From: a virus
Strand: one strand, 5' to 3'
IMG/VR virus record: IMGVR_UViG_3300023301_000112
Location: 1-23,028 of that record
Length of the DNA: 23,028 nt
A program made the position numbers and the translations under genes. Position 1 is the first letter of the stretch. The number at the start of each line of letters is the position of its first letter. This document shows positions 13,710 through 20,430 of this stretch, one piece after another. The notes below the pieces were generated by a model. That model was not told where the DNA came from and made no database searches. It saw only the letters and a program-made list of their open reading frames with translations.

Positions 13710-13984
13710 GTTACGATCCCTTTAACAAGCTGGATCTTACGGTCTAAGACCGATGGCTCTTTAGCCTTCGGCGCTAGTTTCTTTTCTCCACGAGCAAGCT
13801 TCTGGTGGTCCAGATAAGCAGCGCTGACCGTCTCGGCCAGGTGCTGTAGTTCTTCAGTGTTGCTAACTGAGATGTCGTGCAGCTTGATGCCACCACTGTT
13901 CACAATCACGCTACCTTGGTCCTTAGTGTAGACGTATGAGGGGTTCTCTCCCGATACCAAAACGCTTCGTTCAAACTTCTTCAT
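13706..13984 (-). CDS. Small hypothetical protein at the end of the replication operon (92 aa)
   Basis: I chose the ATG at 13984 because an AAGAAGGAGAAAGCCA site directly precedes it. A longer reading (from 14047) lies inside the exonuclease gene. The product begins MKKFERSVLVSGENPSYVYT and has a beta-rich first half (VIVNSGGIKLHDISVSN) and a helical, basic C-terminal part. No recognised family. It overlaps the exonuclease gene by 14 bases and ends the leftward operon; its role may be an exonuclease partner, but that is only a positional guess. Confidence 0.5.
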   Translation of the reverse strand: MKKFERSVLVSGENPSYVYTKDQGSVIVNSGGIKLHDISVSNTEELQHLAETVSAAYLDHQKLARGEKKLAPKAKEPSVLDRKIQLVKGIVT

Positions 13985-14897
13985 TGGCTTTCTCCTTCTT
14001 AACGGTGATTCGTGTGGATACACTAGCAGCACCACGGTACTTTTCAATAAGGTCTACTGGCAAGGCTTTGACCTCTGGGATCTTAGCCCAAGAGACGCTT
14101 CCCTTACGGCTGTAGCGTGTGACCTTGACCTGTGAGCCCTCGATAGACCCATGCTTGCCCAAGTAGCTGAGCAGAGCGCCCTCAGCGAGATCAACGGCCT
14201 CCTGAGCCTCAGCAAGGCGGCTCTTGGCTTCGACGTATGCGTTCTCGTCAGCGATGAAGACTTCAGAGTCCATGTGGATGGCGTCCTTGTCGCAAAGCTC
14301 TGGCGGCACCTTGGTCTTCACAAGCTCAATGAACGCCTTAGCCTCATTAAGATAGTGAAGGTATGTAGCCTCAGTTTTCTCACTCCAGTCGACCGTGACG
14401 GTGACTATCTCATTGTCTTCCTCTGGGCGCACTGAGATGAAGAAGCAAGTCTTCATGCCGCTGATACCCATGTTCCAAATGATCTGAGCCCTGTAGTGCG
14501 CTGGGATTACTCCAACCTTGGCGGCTTCATGTGCTTCCAGTCCCATTGCCTTTATTTCCAGCAAAGAGCCGTGCTCCAGGTTGGCACCATCATCAGAGCA
14601 GACGGCCATGTCGTTTTTAACCCAGAACGTGGGGGTGTATTTGCGTTCGCTGATGTCCTCGAACTTCTTACGGGCGATAGGCTCAGCGATGCGGCCACGC
14701 ATGATGTGGGGCAGTCCCTCTAGGTTATCTTCCTCACCCTCGGGTGTGACGTGAGCCAACCATAGCTGGTAGCGTGTCTTATATGGACTAATACCTAGTA
14801 TTACGGGGATTGAACTCCCACCAACGCGGCCCTTGCGTGCAGCCTTCCAAGCTGGTGATCCTTGCGTCTGTTCTGTGTTTTCTTCAAATGGGTTCAT
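13971..14897 (-). CDS. YqaJ-type / lambda exonuclease-like recombination nuclease
   Basis: I chose the ATG at 14897, with AAGGAAG at the right distance; a TTG at 14921 would overlap the upstream HNH gene. Of 308 residues, the order of motifs fits the YqaJ viral recombinase family of the PD-(D/E)XK fold. PAWKAARKGRVGGSS (17-29) is followed by PVILGISPYKTRYQLW, RGRIAEP (Glu72), SDDGAN (Asp103 region), LLEIKA (Glu114, Lys116) and the YRAQI helix (Gln138). It would degrade one strand of duplex ends in the cytoplasm and feed recombination. Genes for an ATPase and DUF669 protein in the same operon support this. The C-terminal third is coiled coil and variable. Confidence 0.8.
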   Translation of the reverse strand: MNPFEENTEQTQGSPAWKAARKGRVGGSSIPVILGISPYKTRYQLWLAHVTPEGEEDNLEGLPHIMRGRIAEPIARKKFEDISERKYTPTFWVKNDMAVCSDDGANLEHGSLLEIKAMGLEAHEAAKVGVIPAHYRAQIIWNMGISGMKTCFFISVRPEEDNEIVTVTVDWSEKTEATYLHYLNEAKAFIELVKTKVPPELCDKDAIHMDSEVFIADENAYVEAKSRLAEAQEAVDLAEGALLSYLGKHGSIEGSQVKVTRYSRKGSVSWAKIPEVKALPVDLIEKYRGAASVSTRITVKKEKANEEV

Positions 14898-14902
14898 GAT
14901 TT

Positions 14903-15346
14903 CTACTTCCTTTTGTTCCAATAAATTCTAGTGCTGGGAGTGGACAAGGCCTGCTCTATAGTCATCTTCTTAACTCGCATACGATACCTAATACACCCTG
15001 TGCTAATTGAATATTTTTCACACAGATCTTTTAGGCAATCACCATCAGGGTGCCTGTATTTTATGCTACGTCTTTGGTTTAAGTTCTGCTCTCTTCTTGT
15101 GGCCCATCGGCAGTTGCTGGGCTTGTAATCACCGTCGTTGTTGATTCTGTCTAAAGTTTGGCCCTGAGGACGAGGCCCCATGTCTCTGTAAAAAGACATG
15201 AATGATTTAGACCATCTGGAACAGATCTTGATCCCTCTGCCCCCATAGTCCATGTACTGAGGGCAGCCTTCGTTTAAACATCTTATTTTCATGCCATACC
15301 ACGACGCGTACTCTCTCCTGAAAAACCACACTTTTCTTTTAGTCAT
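14903..15346 (-). CDS. Free-standing HNH-type homing endonuclease-like protein
   Basis: I chose the ATG at 15346 over a TTG at 15349; AGAGGGCG precedes it. Of 147 residues, a pattern I recognise from phage HNH proteins runs [45 protein letters not shown] and [13 protein letters not shown], with Cys and His/Asn-type residues for the metal site. The C-terminal part ([20 protein letters not shown]...MTIEQAL) looks like the helix-turn-helix (NUMOD/IENR-like) DNA-binding tail of homing endonucleases. It sits between two nuclease genes, overlapping the VRR-NUC gene by 8 bases, and by eye looks more AT-rich than its neighbours. Mobile insertion is the likely origin. Confidence 0.7.
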   Translation of the reverse strand: MTKRKVWFFRREYASWYGMKIRCLNEGCPQYMDYGGRGIKICSRWSKSFMSFYRDMGPRPQGQTLDRINNDGDYKPSNCRWATRREQNLNQRRSIKYRHPDGDCLKDLCEKYSISTGCIRYRMRVKKMTIEQALSTPSTRIYWNKRK

Positions 15347-15683
15347 CAAGCGCCCTCTTTACGTCTTCTATGGTCGTAACTACAAAATACTTATGGTTCA
15401 TCTTTTTAAGTTTTTCGCTAAATGCCTTCTGGTCGGGGCTAAGTCGACCACCTGGTTTTTTAAACTCAAGGAAGTAAACGGTCCCGTCATTTTTGCAAGC
15501 AATAACGTCAGGCTGCCCTTTTAGATCATACAAAGACTTAGACCTGAAGACCCCAGCTTGCTGGTCGTAGATCCCAGTATTGTTGTTCTTCCATGAGAAA
15601 AAGTCCCCCCGCTTATTGAGATAGTCCAGCGCCTCTCTTTCAAAGTCCTTCTCCAGTCTCACGGTCTTCGGCAAACTGAGCAT
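15339..15683 (-). CDS. VRR-NUC domain nuclease
   Basis: 114 residues, ATG preceded by GGAGG. This is the whole minimal VRR-NUC fold: Glu-containing first helix ([16 protein letters not shown]), then KGQPDV (56-60), then a strand with [17 protein letters not shown] (Glu73, Lys75, Gln85), which is the PD-(D/E)XK metal site. Small stand-alone VRR-NUC proteins in phages cut branched or structured DNA, like Holliday-junction resolvases. The start lies inside the preceding small gene (44-base overlap), so translation is probably coupled. It belongs to the leftward recombination operon. Confidence 0.8.
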   Translation of the reverse strand: MLSLPKTVRLEKDFEREALDYLNKRGDFFSWKNNNTGIYDQQAGVFRSKSLYDLKGQPDVIACKNDGTVYFLEFKKPGGRLSPDQKAFSEKLKKMNHKYFVVTTIEDVKRALDD

Positions 15684-15843
15684 TTAATGATTCCTCCAGT
15701 CCTGCTTGTTGAACGAGCCAGATCAGGGTGTTTTTTTCCCCCAGATCAAACGATGCTCCTGGTACGTTGTTGCGGATACGCTGGTCGAGCCACTCGATCC
15801 GGCGCTTAACCCGCTTCATGTGTTTCACTTCTTCGCTACTCAT
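15640..15843 (-). CDS. Small conserved-looking protein (67 aa)
   Basis: The ATG at 15843 follows GAGGAAATGATTT and overlaps the helicase gene end by 8 bases. The helical, basic first half (VKHMKRVKRRIEWLDQRI) is followed by a second helix (EKNTLIWLVQQAGLEES). It looks like a small helical bundle found in many phage replication operons. The function is unknown; the pattern (charged first helix, WL/LV core in the second) suggests a DNA- or helicase-associated protein, which I cannot verify. Confidence 0.55.
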   Translation of the reverse strand: MSSEEVKHMKRVKRRIEWLDQRIRNNVPGASFDLGEKNTLIWLVQQAGLEESLNAQFAEDRETGEGL

Positions 15844-18421
15844 AAATCATTTCCTCTATTCTCGGGTACTCACCCCAAGAGACTTTGATGCTCTTAGGCG
15901 TTCTTGGGGTTTGGTTGCCAATGTCGGCTTTCTTCCATGCTGTGATACCAAGCCTGGCCAGCTTGCCTCTAGAGACATGGTTTGAGCCAGCGTCTCCCCA
16001 AGGGCAGTATTCGACCACTGGTTGGGCGAGGATGTTGTCTGGGTAATAAGTGATCTTGGTGCAATCACGCCCAGAGCGTGCAATGTGGTCGCCGATACGC
16101 ACTTCCCTGATTCCTATCCACGACACGTTTGGCCTAGCGCCAGAAAGCAGTTGCCCAGCCTTGTGGCGGGATGACAGGCTTTTAGTCATAGAGCGCTCTG
16201 GAGGTGGTGGAGCCACAAACCCACAGCAAGGGCATTGCTGCACGTCTTTCTCCATGTACTCCAAGCAGCGCTTGCAGAACTTCATTAAGCTCTCTTTGGG
16301 GGCTTTCTCGCCTTTCTTACGAATGAACGGCTTGTCTAGGGGACCGCAGTTTTCGACTACTTTTCCATAATCCAAAACAAGGCAGTCTTCCTTTTCTGGG
16401 AAAACTCGTAGTCCTCGTCCAACCACCTGTAGGTACTTCACAGGACTCCTGGTTGGGCAGCATAGACAAACGGCATCAATCGGAGGGAAGTCGAATCCTT
16501 CCTTAATGATCGAGATGAATGTCAGATGCTTGCCCTGTTCCTTCCAGTGCTTCATCACAGGATCGCGCTCTTGTAGCTTGGAGTGGTAGGCCACAGCATC
16601 TTCCCCGATAGAGCGCAGGATTGCTGCCAACTCCTCAGAGTGCTTGATGCTTGTGCAAGCCCAGACAATCTTCTTACGGCCCTCCAAGCGCTTCATAGCG
16701 TCTGCCACTTGAGCCTCTAGCTTCTTAGTGTCCGAAGTCAGTTCTTCGAGTTGTCCTTGGTCGTAGTCTCCGGCAATTGTCCTAATGCCAGTGAGGTCGA
16801 ACTGCTCCTCAACGCGCTTCATAAGGGGCTTAACAAGAATCCTGTTTTCCAAGGCCCAATGTAGGTCTTTATGATACGCGATTGAGTCGAATACAGAGAC
16901 TTTCTCACCGTAGATAAGCCCACCACTACGGAAGGGCGTCGCTGTCAGTCCCACAACCTTGAGGTCTTTGTTTAGCTCATACTGTCCAGCGATGTACTTA
17001 CGGTAGGCGCTCTCTGCAACGTCCGACAAGTTGTGTGCCTCATCCACAATGACATAGTTGGGGAACGGGCGCTTTGCTGAGTGTAGGCTTTGGATGGTCC
17101 CCACGGTAATGGTGCGACCAACCTGCTTAGGTTGTCCTCCTGTGAAGACACCAACCTGGTCCTCGCTGAAGAACTCAAGCAAGCTACGAACGGTCTGGGC
17201 CAATAGCTCTTTCCGGTTCACAACGAAGTCCACTCGAACGGCAGGGTTTAAACGCAACCACTTCACCATGAGCATGATGGAGATTCTAGTGTTGTGAGTG
17301 ACTGTGAAGTCTCCAAGCAGGAAGAGCCTGTCTCCATCTATTTCAAACCCGTAGTAATCCCCTTCGCCCAAAGACTCTAAAGAGAACCCGCGCACCCTGT
17401 GGTCTTTAACCTGCCTCCTAGCCGCAGCTTTCCGCTTCTCTTGCAGGACGGGAACGGTAGAAATGTCCCCATTTATAAATATCCGCTGGTATGGCCTCGC
17501 TTTATCCCACCCCTCAAGACGAACATGTTTAATTCTTCGAGTGGCGGAAAACCCCAGCCCCCTTGCCAAGTGCAGGATGTCATCACTAAGGCCAATATAT
17601 TTTGTTACGATCTCGTAAGACCCTCCAGCCAGATACCCGTCTGTGTCCATAAGCCCAGCCAACAAGTTCATTCGGTCCCGCCTTGAGGAGGTTAAAAACC
17701 TATGCGGGATGCGTTTCTCATTGTTTATTTTTGCTTCTGAAATGAGGGGCCTGAGGGGATTGCGCTCGCTGCTTCTTCCGCTCAAGGCAAACGAAGAGGC
17801 CCTGTTCTGCGACTTGTATTCCTTGAGCGACAGCCCTTTCGACTCTGCGTAGGTAGAGAGCCAAGCCGTTAAGACTGGAACATTTTTACAGATGATAGGA
17901 TCTCTGTACTGTCCATCTCCTAGCCATAAGCCTAAAAAATATGGGTCATCTCCAAGGTTTGAGTTCTCGTTGAACTCAATGCCTTCAGGAGCCCAGAGTT
18001 TGTACTGCCATTGGATAGTCCTTGCTTTTTTTAAGAAGTCTCCAACGGATACGTTTTCTAATTCGTGCGCGTTACCGGCAACCCTAGGAGATCTTTTGAG
18101 GCTTAAGATATGGGACTTGTTGCACGTCCAAGACTCTCCCTTAATGGGAGTTACTCGGAACATCTCCTCCCTTCCTCTAGATAGGTTTAGGACGGTTCGA
18201 GGCAATGAGTCTGGCCCCATAAGCCTGTCCCCAGCCTCAACATTTTGAACAAGTTTCGTTGTCCCGTCATACATGAGAATGGGCGTGTCTCTACCGAGAC
18301 ATTTACCCATGCCCATCAGAAGGACAATGAGAGCATTGTCAGAGGTGGAAAGCTTATCTTCGACAGCCTGAACGGCTGCGATTTGGTAGTCTCTGTCTCC
18401 AGAGTTTAGGATGTAATCCAT
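15836..18421 (-). CDS. SF2 DNA helicase interrupted by an intein
   Basis: 861 residues as read: helicase 1-40, intein 41-377, helicase 378-861, giving a 524-residue spliced product. The intein lies between Lys40 and Thr378 of the Walker A motif (spliced GMGKT). After it come the DEAH box (IVDEAHN, 458-464), motif III (GLTATPF, 491-497), motif V/VI (QVVGRGLRV, 665-673) and a likely zinc ribbon (CKRC...CPCC, about 716-733). Such ATP-driven helicases unwind branched intermediates or act in recombination (RadD/UvsW-like). The ribosome site AAAGGACTC precedes the ATG. It sits in the recombination operon, upstream of the VRR-NUC gene. No frameshift or missing motif is visible, so it should be active after splicing. 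Confidence 0.85.
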   Translation of the reverse strand: MDYILNSGDRDYQIAAVQAVEDKLSTSDNALIVLLMGMGKCLGRDTPILMYDGTTKLVQNVEAGDRLMGPDSLPRTVLNLSRGREEMFRVTPIKGESWTCNKSHILSLKRSPRVAGNAHELENVSVGDFLKKARTIQWQYKLWAPEGIEFNENSNLGDDPYFLGLWLGDGQYRDPIICKNVPVLTAWLSTYAESKGLSLKEYKSQNRASSFALSGRSSERNPLRPLISEAKINNEKRIPHRFLTSSRRDRMNLLAGLMDTDGYLAGGSYEIVTKYIGLSDDILHLARGLGFSATRRIKHVRLEGWDKARPYQRIFINGDISTVPVLQEKRKAAARRQVKDHRVRGFSLESLGEGDYYGFEIDGDRLFLLGDFTVTHNTRISIMLMVKWLRLNPAVRVDFVVNRKELLAQTVRSLLEFFSEDQVGVFTGGQPKQVGRTITVGTIQSLHSAKRPFPNYVIVDEAHNLSDVAESAYRKYIAGQYELNKDLKVVGLTATPFRSGGLIYGEKVSVFDSIAYHKDLHWALENRILVKPLMKRVEEQFDLTGIRTIAGDYDQGQLEELTSDTKKLEAQVADAMKRLEGRKKIVWACTSIKHSEELAAILRSIGEDAVAYHSKLQERDPVMKHWKEQGKHLTFISIIKEGFDFPPIDAVCLCCPTRSPVKYLQVVGRGLRVFPEKEDCLVLDYGKVVENCGPLDKPFIRKKGEKAPKESLMKFCKRCLEYMEKDVQQCPCCGFVAPPPPERSMTKSLSSRHKAGQLLSGARPNVSWIGIREVRIGDHIARSGRDCTKITYYPDNILAQPVVEYCPWGDAGSNHVSRGKLARLGITAWKKADIGNQTPRTPKSIKVSWGEYPRIEEMIYE
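17291..18301 (-). mobile_element. Intein with LAGLIDADG endonuclease, in helicase Walker A
   Basis: 337 residues. The first residue is Cys (CLGRDTPILMYDG, block A-like) and a block B-like stretch with a His follows (TCNKSHIL). Two dodecapeptide motifs stand in the middle (YFLGLWLGDG and LLAGLMDTDG, about 92 residues apart), the mark of a LAGLIDADG homing endonuclease. The end is block F/G-like: DYYGFEIDGDRLFLLGDFTV then THN, with penultimate His and terminal Asn, and Thr as the +1 residue. All splicing residues are present. The insertion is between the Lys and Thr of GMGKT. The endonuclease metal-site aspartates (in GDG and DTDG) look intact. Confidence 0.9.
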
Positions 18422-18451
18422 GAGTCCTTTCTGCCTTGCGGCGGGTGAGCG

Positions 18452-18652
18452 TTACTTCTGCCAAGCCTCGACGAAACTGTGAGCCGCCTTGAAGACTTTG
18501 ATTGCTGAGCCAACTGGTCTAGTCTTAATCTCGTCCGTTACTTCTTTGCGACTAGAACAAAAGTAGTGCATCGACTCTCCGTTGAATTTTGTCACCACGA
18601 TCCAACAATGAGTACGGAGCACGGGTTCTTTTTTTAATGCGATCTTCTTCAT
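18452..18652 (-). CDS. Small hypothetical protein (66 aa)
   Basis: Overlaps the stop of the upstream small gene by 4 bases (ATGA at 18649-18652). The product is a small basic beta-alpha protein (CWIVVTKFNGESMHYF, then a KEVTDEIKTRP helix, then FKAAHSFVEAWQK). Such short 'KxFxxAxxF.eAW' endings are common in phage small proteins of unknown role. It lies upstream of the helicase in the same operon. Confidence 0.5.
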   Translation of the reverse strand: MKKIALKKEPVLRTHCWIVVTKFNGESMHYFCSSRKEVTDEIKTRPVGSAIKVFKAAHSFVEAWQK

Positions 18653-18870
18653 TTTGTCCCCATCACAGGCCAGCTCCAGTGACCAGGCTTGGGTTCCTCA
18701 GAGTACGGGACCTTCTCTGGAAAGAACAGTCCGGTAGGGTTGAAGATGCACAAGCTGATAGTGTCCTCCTCAACCGCAGTCACGATGGCAGCGCGTGGCA
18801 GTGCCTTGTATTCCCCGTTGGGAGTTCCATAAGATTGATAGTTAACGATTCGTCCTACTGTTGGTTTCAT
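18649..18870 (-). CDS. Small conserved phage protein (73 aa)
   Basis: The ATG at 18870 follows AAAGGAACATC. The product begins MKPTVGRIVNYQSYGTPNGEY, has a core AAIVTAVEEDTISLCIFNPT and ends PGHWSWPVMGTK. It is a compact beta barrel-like sequence of a type seen in many phage genomes and annotated only as hypothetical. The upstream 97-base gap holds a TATAAT box and a short hairpin, so this gene may be the first of a transcript leading to the helicase. Confidence 0.6.
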   Translation of the reverse strand: MKPTVGRIVNYQSYGTPNGEYKALPRAAIVTAVEEDTISLCIFNPTGLFFPEKVPYSEEPKPGHWSWPVMGTK

Positions 18871-18885
18871 GATGTTCCTTTATGT

Positions 18886-18905
18886 GCCCCGTATCCGGCA
18901 GGGGC
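18886..18905 (-). other. Short hairpin in the gap upstream of the small conserved gene
   Basis: GCCCC and GGGGC pair over a 10-base loop, inside the 97-base gap between the DUF669 and small-protein genes. On the minus-strand transcript it would lie just before the ribosome site. Without a T tract it does not look like a terminator. Confidence 0.25.
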
Positions 18906-18959
18906 CAAGCCGTTCTCCCTTCCAGTGTAGGGTTTGTGAATCACTGCGAGAGAGAAAGT

Positions 18960-18987
18960 ATTATAGCCTAGAAGTGGGGAATGTTGC
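18960..18987 (-). promoter_or_regulatory. Candidate promoter for the helicase part of the operon
   Basis: A perfect TATAAT is found on the minus strand (complement of 18960-18965), 16 bases from a weak -35 candidate GCAACA (complement of 18982-18987). The hexamer overlaps the end of the DUF669 gene; the start point would fall in the 97-base gap. The -10 is excellent but the -35 poor, so this is a moderate call. Confidence 0.4.
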
Positions 18988-19384
18988 CGACCGACGGACT
19001 AGGTGCTTTAGCGCCAGCCATAGGCTTGAAGTAAGAGATGCGTGGCTGTGTGCCGTAATCACTCTCTTCAATCTTTACCTTGGCGAGACAACGCAGGTTC
19101 AGAAGTTCTTGCAGGTCCTTCAAAGTGTCTGGCTTGTGGTGGCCTGAAGCCTTAAGGAAACCCTTAAGCTGTTGGAGGCCCATCTTCTGAGTCTGCTCTT
19201 TTGGGTTGATGGTGTTAAACATGGTCCAAAGCTTGCGCCCATCGGGGGTGGTCAGCTCAATCCTGATGTACGTCCCCAGGCCGTTCTTGGTTTCTTTCAT
19301 CTCGGCATTGGTGCAGGTCACGGTGTATTCTCCAGCTTCCCACTCTGATGTTTGGACTCCGCTAAGATCTACTAAATTGTTCAT
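18968..19384 (-). CDS. DUF669-type ssDNA-binding-like protein
   Basis: 138 residues; the ATG has AAAAGGAATACAC before it. The pattern EAGEYTVTCTNAEMKETKNG, then TYIRIELTTPDGRKLW, then FNTINPKEQTQKMGLQQLKGF is the family signature of DUF669 proteins, OB-fold-like partners next to Sak4-type ATPases in phages. The last 20 residues are Pro/Ser-rich and end PHF, recalling the acidic/aromatic tails of SSBs. Likely role: coats single-stranded DNA and works with the ATPase upstream. The intergenic distance to the ATPase gene is 21 bases. Family call good; function inferred. Confidence 0.75.
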   Translation of the reverse strand: MNNLVDLSGVQTSEWEAGEYTVTCTNAEMKETKNGLGTYIRIELTTPDGRKLWTMFNTINPKEQTQKMGLQQLKGFLKASGHHKPDTLKDLQELLNLRCLAKVKIEESDYGTQPRISYFKPMAGAKAPSPSVGNIPHF

Positions 19385-19405
19385 GTGTATTCCTTTTCTT
19401 TCTAC

Positions 19406-20137
19406 TTACGCTTTAGTCGTAAGATTTGGTCTGATTTTGTTAAAGATTTTTCCGAGATGCGCTCCCTCAGTAGGGAGTACGTTGCCACGACTCTTGGCCT
19501 TCCAGCGTGCTCCAGGTTGGGTGAGCAACCAACGCAAGCCGTTGCCATTCTCGTCTTTCTGCACTTCGTCAACGACTAGGCGGTACACCTCATCAAAGAG
19601 GCCCATGATGACGCCAATACTCGCTGCACCTGGGTACTCGGGCTCGTAGAACTGACGCTGCTCCTCGTCCTTGACTAGCGACTCTTGACACAGAGCCACA
19701 AAGTCACACCTCAAAGAGTCATTGATGTAGTTAACGAGCTGCGACGTAATCTCAGCAATCTTGCTGTACAAGAAGAATTTATTCTTGGCAATCTCTGCCG
19801 CGTTGTTTTCTTCAATGTACCCCTTGATAATAAATCCAAACTGGGTAAGGGAGTCCAGCATCACGCAGTTGTACTTCTGTACCTCTATCGACTTGATGGC
19901 CTCCACTGTGGCTTTGAACTTTTCTGTGGCAGTTACATAGGGGACTCCATCATCATTCTTGGTAAGATCTAGGAAGGCGATCTTAGTTCCAGACAATGAC
20001 CTCAAGCCGTTTTCAAGAGATAACACAATAGGGTTATCTAATGTTTTCGCAAGGGATGTCTTCCCGTGGCCCTGCTTACCATATACGACGACTCGTATGG
20101 GTCCTTGGTGGATAGACTCGGTGCTCTGAATTTTCAT
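19406..20137 (-). CDS. Sak4-like RecA-fold ATPase (phage recombinase / DNA-repair NTPase)
   Basis: 243 residues. Walker A reads GKQGHGKTS (20-28), and a Walker B-like VMLDSLTQF (92-100) follows. A short core with SLENGLRSL after the P-loop and an acidic C-terminal end match phage 'AAA_24/Sak4' annealing-type ATPases. The family helps single-strand annealing or RecA-like strand exchange with a DUF669-type protein. It is the first gene of the leftward operon, about 60 bases from the divergent HTH gene. The ribosome site (AAAGG) is 12 bases from the ATG, a slightly long spacing. No second start is close. Confidence 0.8.
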   Translation of the reverse strand: MKIQSTESIHQGPIRVVVYGKQGHGKTSLAKTLDNPIVLSLENGLRSLSGTKIAFLDLTKNDDGVPYVTATEKFKATVEAIKSIEVQKYNCVMLDSLTQFGFIIKGYIEENNAAEIAKNKFFLYSKIAEITSQLVNYINDSLRCDFVALCQESLVKDEEQRQFYEPEYPGAASIGVIMGLFDEVYRLVVDEVQKDENGNGLRWLLTQPGARWKAKSRGNVLPTEGAHLGKIFNKIRPNLTTKA

Positions 20138-20160
20138 TATTTTATTTTACCTTTCTGGGC

Positions 20161-20189
20161 TTGTGCCCTAACGAAGATCAAGATACATT
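20161..20189 (+). promoter_or_regulatory. Weak candidate promoter for HTH regulator / primase gene
   Basis: TTGTGC, 17 bases, TACATT, so matching 3/6 and 4/6 of a sigma-70 type site. The start point would be 1-2 bases before the ATG at 20198, and no ribosome site stands before that ATG, so a leaderless message is possible. The match is weak. Confidence 0.25.
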
Positions 20190-20193
20190 TGAT
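20177..20193. promoter_or_regulatory. Candidate operator (17-base inverted repeat)
   Basis: ATCAA, seven bases, TTGAT: a perfect 5-bp inverted repeat with a 7-base centre, the size used by Cro/CI-type regulators. It covers the -10 boxes of both the leftward and rightward candidate promoters and lies 4 bases before the HTH gene start. A further smaller palindrome (GGGC-TTGT-GCCC) is at 20157-20168. Confidence 0.4.
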
Positions 20194-20209
20194 TCACATG
20201 AAAAGTCAA
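20180..20209 (-). promoter_or_regulatory. Good candidate promoter for the leftward recombination operon
   Basis: On the minus strand: TTGACT (complement of 20204-20209), an 18-base spacer, TATCTT (complement of 20180-20185). The -35 is 5/6 and the -10 4/6 of consensus. The -35 lies inside the HTH coding sequence, and the start point would fall near 20172, about 35 bases before the ATPase ATG. Confidence 0.5.
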
Positions 20210-20428
20210 CCAAAGAAAAAACGAAATCTTTCCATCGGAGCAGTAAAGCTTCGGACGTGGCGTGAAGGCCATGAAATGACTCTAGAAAACGTGGCACAGC
20301 GTCTTGATGTTACCAAACAAGCTATCAGCTATTGGGAGCTTGGGGATACTCTACCTAGGATTTATCACATGCGTGAGCTTGTGGTTATCGCTGACATCGC
20401 GTTCATGGACTGGTTGAAGGAAGCCTAA
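20198..20428 (+). CDS. Small XRE-family HTH regulator
   Basis: I chose the ATG at 20198; a reading from 20066 would run through the divergent ATPase gene. 76 residues: a basic N-terminal tail (MKSQPKKKRNLSIGAVKL), then an XRE/Cro-CI helix-turn-helix (MTLENVAQRLDVTKQAISYWELGDTLP) and a last helix (VIADIAFMDWLKEA). The turn 'VTKQAISYWE' is the recognition-helix signature. It lies next to a 17-base inverted repeat over two divergent promoters, and 2 bases from the primase gene start, so it is probably a repressor or activator of both. No ribosome site is seen; a leaderless start is possible. Confidence 0.75.
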   Translation: MKSQPKKKRNLSIGAVKLRTWREGHEMTLENVAQRLDVTKQAISYWELGDTLPRIYHMRELVVIADIAFMDWLKEA

Positions 20429-20430
20429 CC

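Noticed and set aside
14898-14921. TTG start at 14921 for the exonuclease gene
   Set aside because: The ATG at 14897 has a well-placed AAGGAAG site and does not run into the HNH gene.
20066-20197. Upstream extension of the HTH regulator to 20066
   Set aside because: It would cover the promoter region and 72 bases of the ATPase gene, and adds a sequence without homologous shape; the ATG at 20198 opens directly on the basic tail and HTH.
20198-20428. Calling the phage temperate because of the HTH gene
   Set aside because: Lytic phages also carry small XRE regulators; no integrase, partition gene or paired repressor/Cro is visible here.
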